A stretch of DNA of 64,000 nt, taken from the NCBI GenBank assembly GCA_964387495.1, contig CAYLXB010000010.1, positions 1 to 64,000 of the forward strand, written 5' to 3'. The notes under the pieces are model-generated. The model saw nothing but the letters and a program-made list of their open reading frames with translations, searched no databases and was not told where the DNA came from. The stretch comes from DSXF01 sp964387495. Lineage in GTDB: Bacteria > Chloroflexota > Anaerolineae > Anaerolineales > Villigracilaceae. A program made the position numbers and the translations under genes. Shown here piece after piece: positions 45,501 to 54,211 of the stretch. Each line of letters starts with the position of its first letter. Position 1 is the stretch's first letter.

Positions 45501-45843
45501 GGATGGCAGCCGGAACCGGACCAAACATCCCCCCTGCCAGGGTCCAGGGTAAAGCCGAGAAAAACATCAAGGCCGGGTTTGGCGGGTCTGCAGGCACTCC
45601 AGGCAGAGGCAGCGTAGATCCAGATGGCAGTTCAAACCCGAGGAACAGGGCTGTAAGCGGCGTCAAAATTCCCAGGCCAAGCAAAACAAGCCATGCTGAA
45701 CCTTTCCAAACCGCATGATATTTGCGCCAGCGGACAGCGCTGAAGACCGTCAGGAAAAACAGACACAGCAAAACCAGCCAGCCCAACAATGTAGGCCAGC
45801 TCGTGTAGGGGGAAGTAGCCAGTAGCGAGAGAATGAATCTCAT
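42550..45843 (-). CDS. Large membrane histidine kinase: LytS-like TM domain, Cache, HAMP, GAF, PAS, HisKA, HATPase
   Basis: 1097 residues. Several membrane helices (about 1-235) include WTLAGGMFGPVPAAILGFFSG, like the 5TM region of LytS-type sensors. Then a membrane helix and an outer double-Cache-like domain (about 290-500), another helix, HAMP (about 525-590), GAF (about 600-760), PAS (about 765-870), HisKA with HDLRSPLTLMRGYATM (H878), and HATPase (NAIKYTPNGGK, DTGIGIEPDDIP, GTGLGLAIVRSI). It should sense an envelope or small-molecule signal and pass phosphate to a separate response regulator; none is encoded next to it. The ATG has TATAAT 16 nt upstream and no ribosome binding site. Confidence 0.9.
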   Translation of the reverse strand: MRFILSLLATSPYTSWPTLLGWLVLLCLFFLTVFSAVRWRKYHAVWKGSAWLVLLGLGILTPLTALFLGFELPSGSTLPLPGVPADPPNPALMFFSALPWTLAGGMFGPVPAAILGFFSGTLRGFWDTHNLFTGLQSALLGILFSVWVRQRYRTLTFRLMRQPLVAAICLMPVYAILYIMGVFFTDVGQADITARLDYALSNVGVAVLAVGIELVIAGLVGQIATRGVSSAWGRENPIQPSPAERSLQTRFLLGTGTFISLLLLTLLIGDWVVAGNAARRMLRDRLASTAEMSSQGVPFFLETGQNLSAQIAADPRLLTVQDPELSVILAQRMQAVPYFTQVLFLDGEGNIQGAYPASARQDFKLEVEEQLGIYLAHSGVLTQIYSIPPAAPDAPARVAFLTAIMENDGRVNAILLCRTELGTNPLTQPIIDSLDSMSNLEGNGLLLDENGRILYHTNPSLVMSKYTGQRGKEAAFYDNTGPDGTRELAYYQPVTGRPWSVVLTVPAREAQQLALNIAAPLSLMILLLALVAMLTLRVGLGAITGSLQNLANEAVRISQGQLDYPLQGLEGVDEVGQLRRAFEQMRIGLKDRMEELNRLLLVSMGTAASLQIQDSVKPVLEAVSATGASSARVVLSPDVIPENQNETPSRFAAGAHSENYAHLDSQIMAQSERQEILIITNLARGRGLNIDPSLQRPGALMAVALRHENRFLGVLWAAYDQPRLFSDADARFMTTLANQTALAVSNAYLFLSVEVGRQQLEAILASTPDPVLVTDHRNRLVLANPAAQQVFGALVVSGAGRSVQRVVEQKPLLDLLQASSTDKQSAEVVMPDGQTYLATASSVLAEGLPVGRVCIMRDVTHFKELDTLKSEFVATVSHDLRSPLTLMRGYATMLEMVGELNDQQQGYVRKIISGVENMSRLVNNLLDLGRIDFGVGLQVETIPLLDILERVISALQLHAGQKEITLVSEPDPELPVLIEADQALLHQAVYNLVENAIKYTPNGGKVSVRVTGSKNSVLFTVQDTGIGIEPDDIPRLFEKFFRGRQREARAQHGTGLGLAIVRSIAERHGGRVWVESVAGQGSTFFLQIPTQQPGAHK

Positions 45844-45859
45844 GGCGGCAGTGCTTGTA

Positions 45860-45865
45860 ATTATA
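45860..45865 (-). promoter_or_regulatory. -10 box (AG-TATAAT) of the large histidine kinase gene
   Basis: TATAAT 16 nt before the ATG at 45843, giving a leader of about 9 nt without a ribosome binding site. Confidence 0.45.
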
Positions 45866-45877
45866 CTGCTTCTCGAA

Positions 45878-46585
45878 TTATTCCTGCTGGAGAGAACCGT
45901 TTTGAATCACTGCGCTGTGCGCGTAGTATCCGCGATATTCGGCCGGAAGCAAGCCGGCTACGTGTGCCATGACCAGGTCGGCATTCCGCTGGCGGGCAAT
46001 GCGGCGTTCGGCACCCTGGCCTGCTATCAGCGGCAGATGCAGCGGCCGGCCAATGTGCATCTCCAAACGCGGGCGCTGTCCCTGTTTGGCTCTGTGCCAG
46101 AAATCATCCGTTGTTCCAAACACACCGGCCGGGATCACAGGCACCTTTGCCTCTTCCGCCAGGAAGGCGATGCCCGGCCGGCCCTGCCGCATGGAGGTCA
46201 CATGCGAACGTCCCCCCTCTGGTGCCAGGAGCAGTGGTCGGCCAGAAGCCAGGACCGACAGCGCCTTGTCGAAAAGGTCACGATCGTATTCACCGCGATG
46301 CACAGGAATGCCGTGATACATCCGCGCCAGCCATTTTTGGCCGCGCCGATGCCAGATATCCACTGCGCCCATGGCCTCCACCATCTCCGGCCAAAAGGCC
46401 AGGGCAAAAGGCGGGTCATATAGAGAGATATGGTTGATGGCAACGATATAGGCCTGGCCTCGGGGGACATTCTCCTGGCCGCAAATGCAAACATCACTCA
46501 ACAGATGAAACAAACCCTGAAAAATTGCTTTCATGGGCGGGCGCAGGATGCGGCTATGGAGCGGTACGCGATAAGGAGCGCTCAT
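45878..46585 (-). CDS. 1-acyl-sn-glycerol-3-phosphate acyltransferase (PlsC family)
   Basis: 235 residues from ATG 46585, which overlaps the cmk stop by one base (TGATG); a GTG 9 nt earlier is the alternative. Motif I NHISLYDPP (N-H-x4-D), the GIPVHRGEYDRD block and motif III LLLAPEGGRS define the PlsC family. It acylates lysophosphatidic acid in membrane lipid synthesis; relatives act on other lyso-lipids. Coupled to cmk, a common bacterial gene pair. Confidence 0.88.
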   Translation of the reverse strand: MSAPYRVPLHSRILRPPMKAIFQGLFHLLSDVCICGQENVPRGQAYIVAINHISLYDPPFALAFWPEMVEAMGAVDIWHRRGQKWLARMYHGIPVHRGEYDRDLFDKALSVLASGRPLLLAPEGGRSHVTSMRQGRPGIAFLAEEAKVPVIPAGVFGTTDDFWHRAKQGQRPRLEMHIGRPLHLPLIAGQGAERRIARQRNADLVMAHVAGLLPAEYRGYYAHSAVIQNGSLQQE

Positions 46586-47259
46586 CAGCGGCACATCTCC
46601 AGGACGTATTCGAAAACCTGGTCAGCATCCATTTTGTCTGAATCAATGATGACAGCGTCATCCGCCGCCCGCAAGGGTGCCACTGCGCGGGTTGAATCGA
46701 TCCGGTCGCGGGCAATGACTTTTGCCAGGATTTCATCATAATCCGCCTGGCCGCCGCGTCCCAGGATCTCCTGGTAACGGCGGCGGGCACGCTCCTCAGC
46801 CGAAGCATCCAGGTAGATTTTCAAGCCGGCTTCCGGCAGGACAACCGTACCAATGTCGCGTCCGACCATCACCACCCGCCCTCGCAGTCCAATACGGCGC
46901 TGCTGCTGGCTGAGTGCCCGCCGTACGCCAGCATAGGCAGAAACTTGGGAAACATTGGCTTCCACTTCAGGCCGGCGGGTCTCCCAAGTGATATCCCGGC
47001 CTTCGACGATCACATCGCACAAGCGCCCATCCTCCCGGGATGCGGGTTGAACGTCAATGGTCACCTGCTCGGCAAGTGTGGTGACCGCCGCTTCATCGTT
47101 CACATCCACAGTCCGCTGGAGCACCAGCCAGGTGACGGCGCGGTACATCACGCCGGTATCGAAAAACAGGTAACCCAGGTCCCGAGCCAGCCGCAATCCC
47201 AGCGTAGACTTCCCGGAGGCGGCTGGACCGTCAATGGCAATTGTTGAGGTGAAGGTCAT
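46585..47259 (-). CDS. cmk: Cytidylate kinase
   Basis: 224 residues. P-loop IDGPAASGKSTLGLRLA, FFDTGVMYRAVTW (substrate-binding), GRDIGTVVLPEAGLK and DSTRAVAPLRAADDAVIIDSD are typical Cmk features. It phosphorylates CMP and dCMP. The following plsC start overlaps its stop. Upstream lies the GT-C membrane protein gene with a 26-nt gap. Confidence 0.96.
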   Translation of the reverse strand: MTFTSTIAIDGPAASGKSTLGLRLARDLGYLFFDTGVMYRAVTWLVLQRTVDVNDEAAVTTLAEQVTIDVQPASREDGRLCDVIVEGRDITWETRRPEVEANVSQVSAYAGVRRALSQQQRRIGLRGRVVMVGRDIGTVVLPEAGLKIYLDASAEERARRRYQEILGRGGQADYDEILAKVIARDRIDSTRAVAPLRAADDAVIIDSDKMDADQVFEYVLEMCR

Positions 47260-47285
47260 AATGATCCGCCGTTTGTACGTTGAAT

Positions 47286-48983
47286 TTATTGGCTTCGATC
47301 CAGGAAGAGATCATCGCGTGCCCAAAGCAGGAGATTGCTCCCCTCGGCCGGAGTATCCCGCAAAGCCAGCCAGCGAAGCCAGGTAAAGGCATTCATATTT
47401 TCCCAATTCACAGCCTGATCCCAACCAAAATCCTGACCACGGTAAACAACCGGTTGTGCCAGGGAGGTGGTTGGGCGGGTAATAACCAGGGGAGGGGTCA
47501 GGGCTGGGTCAAGAACAGTCATAACCTCCAGGGGTCGGCCGCGCAGCAGCCACTCCAGGGCTGGCGACTCCACGCCGACAACTGTCACTGGCTGGGCCGT
47601 GTCCGCACCGGTACTCCACTCGGAGATTTCATCCACCGTCTGAACCAGCAGGCCGGCCTGGATGGGTCGAGGCGCAGGGTCCCATAGTTCCGCACCCTTG
47701 GGTGTGCGCAGTCCACCCGTGCCCCATGCCGCCCCCAGGGTATAGATCCCCAGGACGAGCAGCAAGCCATATAGGCCGCCCAGTTTGGCCGTCGCTGCCG
47801 ACCAGCCCATTCCCACCAGCAACAGGCTGATGATGATCAGCAAAAAGGAACCGCCGAACAAGACCAGCCGGGTGGTGGCCTCTGGAGACGGCCAGGCCAT
47901 CCGGGCAGTGCTGAGCAGATCAAGCCAGGCAAACCCGAGCACCGTGGCGGTCAACACACCAACCCCCAGCGTCTCCAGCCGTTCCTCCTTTGGCACCCGA
48001 AGATGGCGCGCCAGTTCCAGGGCAGCCAGTCCCCAGAGTGGGATCAATGCCCAGGCCAGGTCAGCCACCTGGCGGGCCGGGTAAAGCAAAGCCAACAACA
48101 GGGCATTCAACAGCCACAGGCTGAGCCAGCGCGAGCGTTTGTAACCCTGCAGCCAGGCGCGCAGGATGCCGACCAGGGCCAACACAAGTGCTAAAGGCTC
48201 ATATACCAGCAAAGCAGCCAGCAAACGCCAGGCAGATACACCGGAAGGTTGCCACCAGCCACGCAAGTACTCGGAGATGCCGCCCATCCAGCCTGTCAAC
48301 CCGGAGGGCGCCAGTAAAAACAGCGAACCGAATGCCAGGATGGCGCCGCCGGCCCAGGCCAGGACAGTCTTCCAAGCACGGAGTCCAGGGGCAGCAGGGG
48401 GGGGGGCATCGGTTTCAACAACCGGGCGGCGGGCAGGGGAAGGCTGAAAAACCCGGTAAAGCAGCCAGGTCAGCCCCAATCCCAACAAACCGGGCCACAG
48501 GGCGGGGCCGGACAACAGCGCCAGGCCAGCGAACAAGCCCGCCAGGTGCGTGCGGTTATCGTCCCAACAGGCCCACATGAACAGGGCAAAAGTCAGTCCC
48601 AGGATGGGACTGCCAGCCTGCCGGGAGAGCGCCACCAGGCCGGGGTCGAAAGCCAGGAAAACAGACAGAAGCAGGCCAGGAATCGGTTTGAGCCGCCTGC
48701 GGAAGGCATACGGAAGCCAGGCAAGCAGCGAACCAGCCAGGGCAGGCACAAAGCGTGCCAGGAAGTTTGTGCTTTCAAAGACATAAAACAGGCTGGCGGT
48801 CAGGGAAACATAAGCCACTTGGGTGCCCAACAGGGGCCGTTCTCCCGCCGCAAGGCGGTGAGCCTGCAAGGCCCATGCAGCTTCAGGATCGCTCAAAGGC
48901 AGCTGGCCCAGCAGCACAAAACGAAGTGCCAGGGCAGCAAGGAAAATAACCAGATAGTGCCAGAGAACATGACGGGAACGCAT
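47286..48983 (-). CDS. Multi-membrane-pass GT-C type protein (glycosyltransferase 39-like)
   Basis: 565 residues with about 12 membrane segments in the N-terminal two thirds and a small outer C-terminal domain. The first loop has QLPLSDPEAAWALQAHRLA, where D-P-E resembles the acidic pair that GT-C enzymes (PMT, ArnT, GT39) use to catalyse transfer from lipid-linked sugars. The acidic pair is less typical (D-P-E rather than H-P-D-E), so the call is tentative. Its ATG has TACAAT 6 nt upstream and no ribosome binding site. Confidence 0.65.
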   Translation of the reverse strand: MRSRHVLWHYLVIFLAALALRFVLLGQLPLSDPEAAWALQAHRLAAGERPLLGTQVAYVSLTASLFYVFESTNFLARFVPALAGSLLAWLPYAFRRRLKPIPGLLLSVFLAFDPGLVALSRQAGSPILGLTFALFMWACWDDNRTHLAGLFAGLALLSGPALWPGLLGLGLTWLLYRVFQPSPARRPVVETDAPPPAAPGLRAWKTVLAWAGGAILAFGSLFLLAPSGLTGWMGGISEYLRGWWQPSGVSAWRLLAALLVYEPLALVLALVGILRAWLQGYKRSRWLSLWLLNALLLALLYPARQVADLAWALIPLWGLAALELARHLRVPKEERLETLGVGVLTATVLGFAWLDLLSTARMAWPSPEATTRLVLFGGSFLLIIISLLLVGMGWSAATAKLGGLYGLLLVLGIYTLGAAWGTGGLRTPKGAELWDPAPRPIQAGLLVQTVDEISEWSTGADTAQPVTVVGVESPALEWLLRGRPLEVMTVLDPALTPPLVITRPTTSLAQPVVYRGQDFGWDQAVNWENMNAFTWLRWLALRDTPAEGSNLLLWARDDLFLDRSQ

Positions 48984-48989
48984 GGGCCA

Positions 48990-48995
48990 ATTGTA
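48990..48995 (-). promoter_or_regulatory. -10 box (TACAAT) of a probable leaderless promoter
   Basis: TACAAT ends 6 nt before the ATG at 48983 with TGGCCC between them. No ribosome binding site. Confidence 0.5.
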
Positions 48996-49115
48996 GCAGA
49001 AGATTGGGTCACTGGCACGAATCGAAACCGCAAATCGTTCTGATCCTGCCGGACGTCAGTTCAGTGTTCCTGTAATCCAGATCGTCCGGAGGTCGTTCGC
49101 CGGTTCAAGAAGCAG

Positions 49116-49121
49116 TAAAAT
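49116..49121 (+). promoter_or_regulatory. -10 box (TAAAAT) of a probable leaderless promoter
   Basis: TAAAAT ends 8 nt before the ATG at 49130 with ACGAGCCT between them, so transcription would start at the ATG. Confidence 0.45.
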
Positions 49122-49129
49122 ACGAGCCT

Positions 49130-50701
49130 ATGCTGAAACGTTATCCAATATTCCCTTTCCTGTTCGCACTGTATGTCATTCTAAACCTGCTGGTCACCAA
49201 CCAGGAACAGATTCCCGCCTGGCAGGCCCTTCCGTCTTCGGGCGTACTTCTGGCGTCTACGATGGGCATCTTTCTGGGAATGTACGTCCTGTTCCGAGAC
49301 TGGCATTACGCGGCTTATGCCACGTTTTTGTCGTTGGTGTTTTTCTTCCTATTCGGACACCTGGACAGCTTGCTTGAGAGCGTCATTTCCATCCGGCCGG
49401 TATTCTCCATGCTGGGATTGCTGCTCTGGACGGGTGTCCTGCTGGCCCTGGCACCGCGCAGGGTATGGCGGCGCTTCGGAGGTGGGAACACCGTGACGCC
49501 CACATTGAACCTGGTGCTGGCGATTGCGCTTGCCAGCCAGGGGCTTTGGGGGACCATAAAGTGGGTCCGCAGTGAACCAGACCCGACGAATTCCTCTGCC
49601 AGTCAATATTTGCCTGTCATGGAAGAAGAATCGCCATCCCTGGACTGCAGCTACCGGCGTGATATTTACTACATCGTCCTGGACGGTTACGGACGGGCGG
49701 ATGTGCTCAATAACCTGTATGGGGTGGATACCAGCGGCTTCCTCGCCTTTCTGCAGCAAAAGGGATTCTACCTGGCCGGCCAGAGCCATGCCAACTATAC
49801 CCAAACCGTCTTCTCCATTCCCTCCGGGTTGAATTTCACCTACCTGGAGGCAGAGCCGGAGGGCGTGAACGGTACGGATTATTTCAGCGAACTCTTTGCA
49901 AAAAACCGTTTGATGCACTTGCTGAAACAGTGCGGCTACAAGAGTATCGCCTTCGAAACCGGCTTTTATTTCACCGACCATCCGAATGTGGATGTATACC
50001 TCTCCAAGGGGAAACCGCTGGACGAATTTGCCGGCCTGATGCTCTCCGGCTCTCCGTTCGACATGGTGGATGAAATGCTATTCGCCAGGCCGGTCATGAA
50101 CGATTACGAAGCCCACCGCGCCCGTGTACGCTATGTTTTCAACCGGCTCAAGACCCTGCCATCGATGCCTGGCCCCAAGATTGTCTTTGCCCATGTGGTT
50201 TCACCACACCCCCCCTTTGTTTTTGATGCCGCCGGCCGGCCGGTTGAGCCAACCAGGGAATACAAGATTGCCGACGGGGATGATTACTCTGGAGACCGCC
50301 AGGAGTATCAAAAAGCCTATGCCGCACAGGTGAAATTCGTCAATGACCAGCTGCAGGGTGTGGTGGAGGCCATCCTGAGTCGATCCAAAAAACCGCCCAT
50401 CATCATTCTGCAAGGTGACCACGGCCCCGGTGGATGGTTGGATTGGGACTCGCCGTCCAGTTCCTGCCTGTGGGAGCGGACCGGCATCCTGAATGCCTAC
50501 TACCTCCCCGGCAGAGGAAAGGACCGGCTCTACCCGCAGATCTCACCCGTCAATTCTTTCCGGGTCATCCTGGACACCTACTTTGATGCCAACCTGGAAC
50601 TGCTTCCGGACCACACATATTTCACATCCCATCGTTTGACCCGGCAGGTGCTCAACATTACAGAAGTGCGCGATTCAACCCAAAATTGCCCTCTTCCATA
50701 A
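49130..50701 (+). CDS. Membrane sulfatase-fold (alkaline phosphatase superfamily) enzyme
   Basis: 523 residues. About four to five N-terminal membrane segments (1-155) precede a large outer domain. The core metal-site motifs fit the sulfatase/phosphoglycerol transferase fold: YYIVLDGYGRADVL (first Asp), NYTQTVFSIPSG with the candidate nucleophile Thr, FAHVVSPHPPFVF (His) and LQGDHGPGG (Asp, His). Membrane enzymes with this layout (LtaS, EptA) transfer phosphate-containing groups to lipids or glycans. Substrate unknown, but the following locus handles surface glycans. It is convergent with the DUF2298 gene. Confidence 0.8.
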   Translation: MLKRYPIFPFLFALYVILNLLVTNQEQIPAWQALPSSGVLLASTMGIFLGMYVLFRDWHYAAYATFLSLVFFFLFGHLDSLLESVISIRPVFSMLGLLLWTGVLLALAPRRVWRRFGGGNTVTPTLNLVLAIALASQGLWGTIKWVRSEPDPTNSSASQYLPVMEEESPSLDCSYRRDIYYIVLDGYGRADVLNNLYGVDTSGFLAFLQQKGFYLAGQSHANYTQTVFSIPSGLNFTYLEAEPEGVNGTDYFSELFAKNRLMHLLKQCGYKSIAFETGFYFTDHPNVDVYLSKGKPLDEFAGLMLSGSPFDMVDEMLFARPVMNDYEAHRARVRYVFNRLKTLPSMPGPKIVFAHVVSPHPPFVFDAAGRPVEPTREYKIADGDDYSGDRQEYQKAYAAQVKFVNDQLQGVVEAILSRSKKPPIIILQGDHGPGGWLDWDSPSSSCLWERTGILNAYYLPGRGKDRLYPQISPVNSFRVILDTYFDANLELLPDHTYFTSHRLTRQVLNITEVRDSTQNCPLP

Positions 50702-50752
50702 CCCATTCCAGAGTAACCGGACAGTTCCAGACGGTGGAGAAATCACCCGGGC

Positions 50753-50769
50753 CATCCCCCAAGGGGATG
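50753..50769. terminator. Short hairpin between the convergent sulfatase-fold and DUF2298 genes
   Basis: CATCCCC/GGGGATG (50753-50759 and 50763-50769) with a 3-nt loop, just before the DUF2298 stop codon. No T-run on either side. Confidence 0.35.
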
Positions 50770-50770
50770 C

Positions 50771-53206
50771 TTATGGCACAGCGTAAATCGTGACGTTACC
50801 CTGCTCGAAAACAACCGGCAGGAAACGCTCGAATTTATCCATGTTCACGCGGTAGGTGCTGCGCTCCAAGGAACCAACATAAATATATTTTATGTTGTAC
50901 TGCCGGATGATGGCCTCGGCCATGTTCCAGCTGGGGGTTGTGTACAGGATCTCAATATCCTTCTGGCGTGAGCCCATTTCTTCTGCGCCGCCACGCCACT
51001 GGGATTCGTGCCCCGGCCAGCCGAGCACCCCCGGCAGGCCAGTGAGAGTGGCAACGCGCCCATACTGCGTATAACTGCCGCCCACGGCTTCCACAACGAT
51101 CCCATCCGGGGCCAAGCGCAAGAATTCCACTGCCGCGGCCTCATCGGGTGTATCCCGTTGGACATAGGCTGCGCTGTCCAGCGTCCAGCCGGCCGGCGGG
51201 TTGAAGTTGCTGGTGCGGTCGAGCACGCCCAGGAGCGGGTAGGTAAGCGCCATCGCCAGCAGGAGGTACAGACCAGCGCTGAACAACATATTCCAGCGGG
51301 GGCGCAGGGACTGCAAAAGAACCGCCGTTCCGAAAGCCGCTCCCAGGCTCCACAGGAACCAGGCCTGGTAGTAGAACTTGAAAATTGTATTCATGCGCGT
51401 GCCAAACTGGTCACGGATGTAGAGGAATTCCGGACCCACAACGAGCAGTGCACCGATCGTAACCAGGAGCAGGGTAAATATCCCCGGATGAACCGTACCG
51501 GGTGTACCATCTGCGGGACGGCGGGTCATGCCGATCAACAGGGCCAGCGTTCCGCCCAGTACCCCAAGCAGGGTCAGCCAGCCGCCGGGAGAAGCCAGGC
51601 GCCTCTGCAATGTCCGGACAAAGAACTCCCTGATGTTTTCAATGCCCTGCGAAGCCGCATACTGGCCGGCGAAGTTGGGCTGGAGGCGCTGGATGAGTAC
51701 GACCAGCCCCCAGGAAAGCGCCCATAACAGGAGAATAAAACCCGCCGCAATGAACCAGCCGCGCCTGTCAGCGGTCTGTTTCTCACCGCGCCACAAGAAA
51801 AGAAGATAAGCGAAGATGGGCAGGAGCAGCGGGGCAAACATGATCCACAGGTGCGCGCCGCGCGTCGGGCTTTCCAGGTTGGGCAGGATGCCGCCTGCCT
51901 GCGAGGCAAAACCCAGGTAGAACGGCAGGTAAAAAATCCCCGCCAGCAAGACCAGCGGCAGCGCCAGTTCGACCAGTTCCAACAATCGTTCGATATTCCA
52001 GCCATTTGTGCGCACGCGGCCAAGCAGGGTGGCCCCCAGCAGGATCGCCAGGCTGGTGACGATTTCGAAAGTGTTGAGAAAGGCCATCCCGCCTACAGCC
52101 AGTGCCATGAAGAGGAAACCAACCGGGTGCAGGGAAAGGCGAAGGCCAGCCAGGCGCGTCTCGCCCCGCCAGCCGCCCAGGAAGATGTTGAGCGCGGCGG
52201 CAATGATCAACAGGCTGAAGGGCGTTGCCAGCACATGCGGGTGCAAATCCCCAAGCAGGTAGGAAAAAAACGGGAACTCGTCGATCACCTCGCGGAAATT
52301 GCCCGCCAGGTCATAATCCTGGACGACGCGCGAGGCGCGCCACCACCACCAGTGCCGCTCTGGAAACCAGCCGGGCGGCTGGGCAGGTAATTCGGAAAGT
52401 TCCTTCATGTCCAGCCAGGTCCAGAAGTTATTGCCGCTGGAAGTCCAGAACAGGCCGCGGCGGTGCAGGACTTCAAGGAAACCTTCCAGGTTGCTGACCA
52501 GGAGCAGGAAAAGCGGACCAAGCAAGGGCATAAGGATCGCCGGCCGCTGGTTTGTGGTTTCCGGCCTGACCTGCCGCCATGCCGCCAGCAGGTTGTAAAG
52601 GATGCCATATGCCCCGCTGGCACCCAGGCCAAAGACCAGCGCCAGCATCAGGTTGAAGGCCACACTGCCGGGCGTGGCAGTGACCCTGGCCAGCATGGCG
52701 GCCATGACATAGCCAAAATAGTAGTACGAGATGGCATACCCGGAAAGCCAGGGATCGCGCGGCGGGAAGGTAGGGGAACGCAGGATGGCATTGATGAAAG
52801 CCAGTTCCATCGGCTTTTCGGTACCCAGGGCCTCAGAGCCGGCGGCGCGCAGGAGGGCCGCAAAAGCAAAGGCCGCCAGAAAGAGCACTTCGACGGTCAG
52901 TACCACCCGCAAGTTGGACCGGAGCCAGTGGACAATGGCCGAAGGGCCACCGGGCGCGGCCTGCCGGCCAGACCAGGCACTCAAGACCATCACGATAAGG
53001 AGCCCAGCCAGCAAACCGCCCAAATCGTTGCGCGCCAGGCCAAGTGAACCGGACATCCAGAAAATATAAGCCCACAACAGCAGTCCAAGGGCGCGGCTCA
53101 GGCTGTAGCCGCGGTCAGACAGGGCCGGGAAGAGTCGGTAAGCCAGGGGAAATGCCAGCCAGCCGAGAAGCGTGATGCTCAGGTACCAGGCGAAAAAGTG
53201 AAGCAT
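50771..53206 (-). CDS. DUF2298 ('YYY') multi-membrane-pass protein
   Basis: 811 residues, about 18 membrane segments. The domain signature ISYYYFGYVMAAML near residue 160 and EFPFFSYLLGDLHPHVLATP near 310-325 identify DUF2298 (Chlor_Arch_YYY family), found mainly in Chloroflexota and Archaea. Later motifs R-M-N-T-I-F-K-F-Y-Y-Q-A-W-F and L-P-G-V-L-G-W-P-G-H-E are shared with the fused protein at 54208. The DLHxH motif and fold suggest a GT-C-like glycosyltransferase, but no activity is established. It is the last gene of the - strand run from 64 kb. Confidence 0.88.
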   Translation of the reverse strand: MLHFFAWYLSITLLGWLAFPLAYRLFPALSDRGYSLSRALGLLLWAYIFWMSGSLGLARNDLGGLLAGLLIVMVLSAWSGRQAAPGGPSAIVHWLRSNLRVVLTVEVLFLAAFAFAALLRAAGSEALGTEKPMELAFINAILRSPTFPPRDPWLSGYAISYYYFGYVMAAMLARVTATPGSVAFNLMLALVFGLGASGAYGILYNLLAAWRQVRPETTNQRPAILMPLLGPLFLLLVSNLEGFLEVLHRRGLFWTSSGNNFWTWLDMKELSELPAQPPGWFPERHWWWWRASRVVQDYDLAGNFREVIDEFPFFSYLLGDLHPHVLATPFSLLIIAAALNIFLGGWRGETRLAGLRLSLHPVGFLFMALAVGGMAFLNTFEIVTSLAILLGATLLGRVRTNGWNIERLLELVELALPLVLLAGIFYLPFYLGFASQAGGILPNLESPTRGAHLWIMFAPLLLPIFAYLLFLWRGEKQTADRRGWFIAAGFILLLWALSWGLVVLIQRLQPNFAGQYAASQGIENIREFFVRTLQRRLASPGGWLTLLGVLGGTLALLIGMTRRPADGTPGTVHPGIFTLLLVTIGALLVVGPEFLYIRDQFGTRMNTIFKFYYQAWFLWSLGAAFGTAVLLQSLRPRWNMLFSAGLYLLLAMALTYPLLGVLDRTSNFNPPAGWTLDSAAYVQRDTPDEAAAVEFLRLAPDGIVVEAVGGSYTQYGRVATLTGLPGVLGWPGHESQWRGGAEEMGSRQKDIEILYTTPSWNMAEAIIRQYNIKYIYVGSLERSTYRVNMDKFERFLPVVFEQGNVTIYAVP

Positions 53207-53217
53207 ATCAATTCAAC

Positions 53218-53847
53218 TCAGGCCGGCGGCAAAACCTTGACCATGCGCCGGTAGCCGCCGCTGCCATCGGCAATGTGAGGATGATCGAAATCATATTTGC
53301 GTACAGTTTGATAGCCCAGGTATTCATATAAACGATAAGCCGGTTCATGGCCATAGGTGACGATCAAGGAGCATTTTTGCAGGCCGCTGGCGCAGGCCAG
53401 CTGTTCGGCGTGTGCCAGCAATGCCTTTCCCACACCCTGCCCCTGGCATTCCGGCAGCACGGCCACGTTGCTGATGTAGAATTCATCCGCTTCGGTCTCG
53501 ACCAGGTCAGCATAAGCCGGCTGGCGGCGGGCCACCCGGATGGTCGCAGCCAGTCCAAAAATCTGCACCAAGTGTACACCCGTCATCCAGTCCAGGCGTT
53601 TCAGCAGCCGGCCGGGATAGGCCAGCAGCAACCCCACGTCCCGTCCATCCAATGCGGCAAGATAGGCGAAGTGGTGGCTGACGCGGTTGTTCCTGCGTTG
53701 GTACAAACCGGCCAGGACGGCATGGGTCGGGAAACCGGGTTCCTGCCCAAACAGCCAGTCGGCTTCAGCGTCCATGGTCAGGTGGATCAGGTCGGCAACC
53801 AGGTCGGCATCGGCCAGGACAGCCGGGCGGATAGTTATACTTGACAT
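53218..53847 (-). CDS. GNAT-family N-acetyltransferase
   Basis: 209 residues. The acetyl-CoA-binding motif A is VAVLPECQGQGVGKALLAHAEQLA in the second half, followed by a Y-x-x-L-G-Y-Q-T motif B. The N-terminus IRPAVLADADLVADLI is typical of RimI-like folds. Substrate unknown. It begins 7 nt after the DUF952 stop and ends 11 nt before the DUF2298 gene, so it is part of the run. Confidence 0.88.
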   Translation of the reverse strand: MSSITIRPAVLADADLVADLIHLTMDAEADWLFGQEPGFPTHAVLAGLYQRRNNRVSHHFAYLAALDGRDVGLLLAYPGRLLKRLDWMTGVHLVQIFGLAATIRVARRQPAYADLVETEADEFYISNVAVLPECQGQGVGKALLAHAEQLACASGLQKCSLIVTYGHEPAYRLYEYLGYQTVRKYDFDHPHIADGSGGYRRMVKVLPPA

Positions 53848-53854
53848 GGGCCTG

Positions 53855-54211
53855 TCACCCTATCTCCGGCAGGGGAAAGCGGCCATTCGGTCCGGGTTCG
53901 TATGGGATCACCTGGAGGACAGCCTCCAGGTTGATCGGCCCGTACAGGTGCGGGAACAGTTCCTCCGGCCTGTCAGACCCAGGTTCCATGCGAACCTCCG
54001 ACCTGCAGCGGGCCGGGTCAAGTACCACCAGCACCAAGCCGGTCTGCCCGGCAAACCACGTGTTGGCCACGGACCTCACCTGCCCGGGCAGGGAGCAATG
54101 GATGAAACCTTCGCTTTCCAGGCTGGCAGTACGATATTCACCGGTCTGGATTGCATGCTTCCAAGCAGCCTGTGACGCCAAATGAACAATGACGGAATCC
54201 GGCAGCATCAT
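53855..54211 (-). CDS. DUF952 domain protein
   Basis: 118 residues. Family pattern: IVHLASQAAWKHAIQTGEY near the N-terminus, EGFIHCSLPGQV, and L-F-P-H-L-Y-G-P-I-N-L near the C-terminus. DUF952 is a small fold related to glutathione S-transferase-like or ADP-ribosyl-transferase-like proteins; no function is known. Its ATG overlaps the stop of the 1655-residue gene (ATGA), so the two are translationally coupled. Confidence 0.88.
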   Translation of the reverse strand: MMLPDSVIVHLASQAAWKHAIQTGEYRTASLESEGFIHCSLPGQVRSVANTWFAGQTGLVLVVLDPARCRSEVRMEPGSDRPEELFPHLYGPINLEAVLQVIPYEPGPNGRFPLPEIG

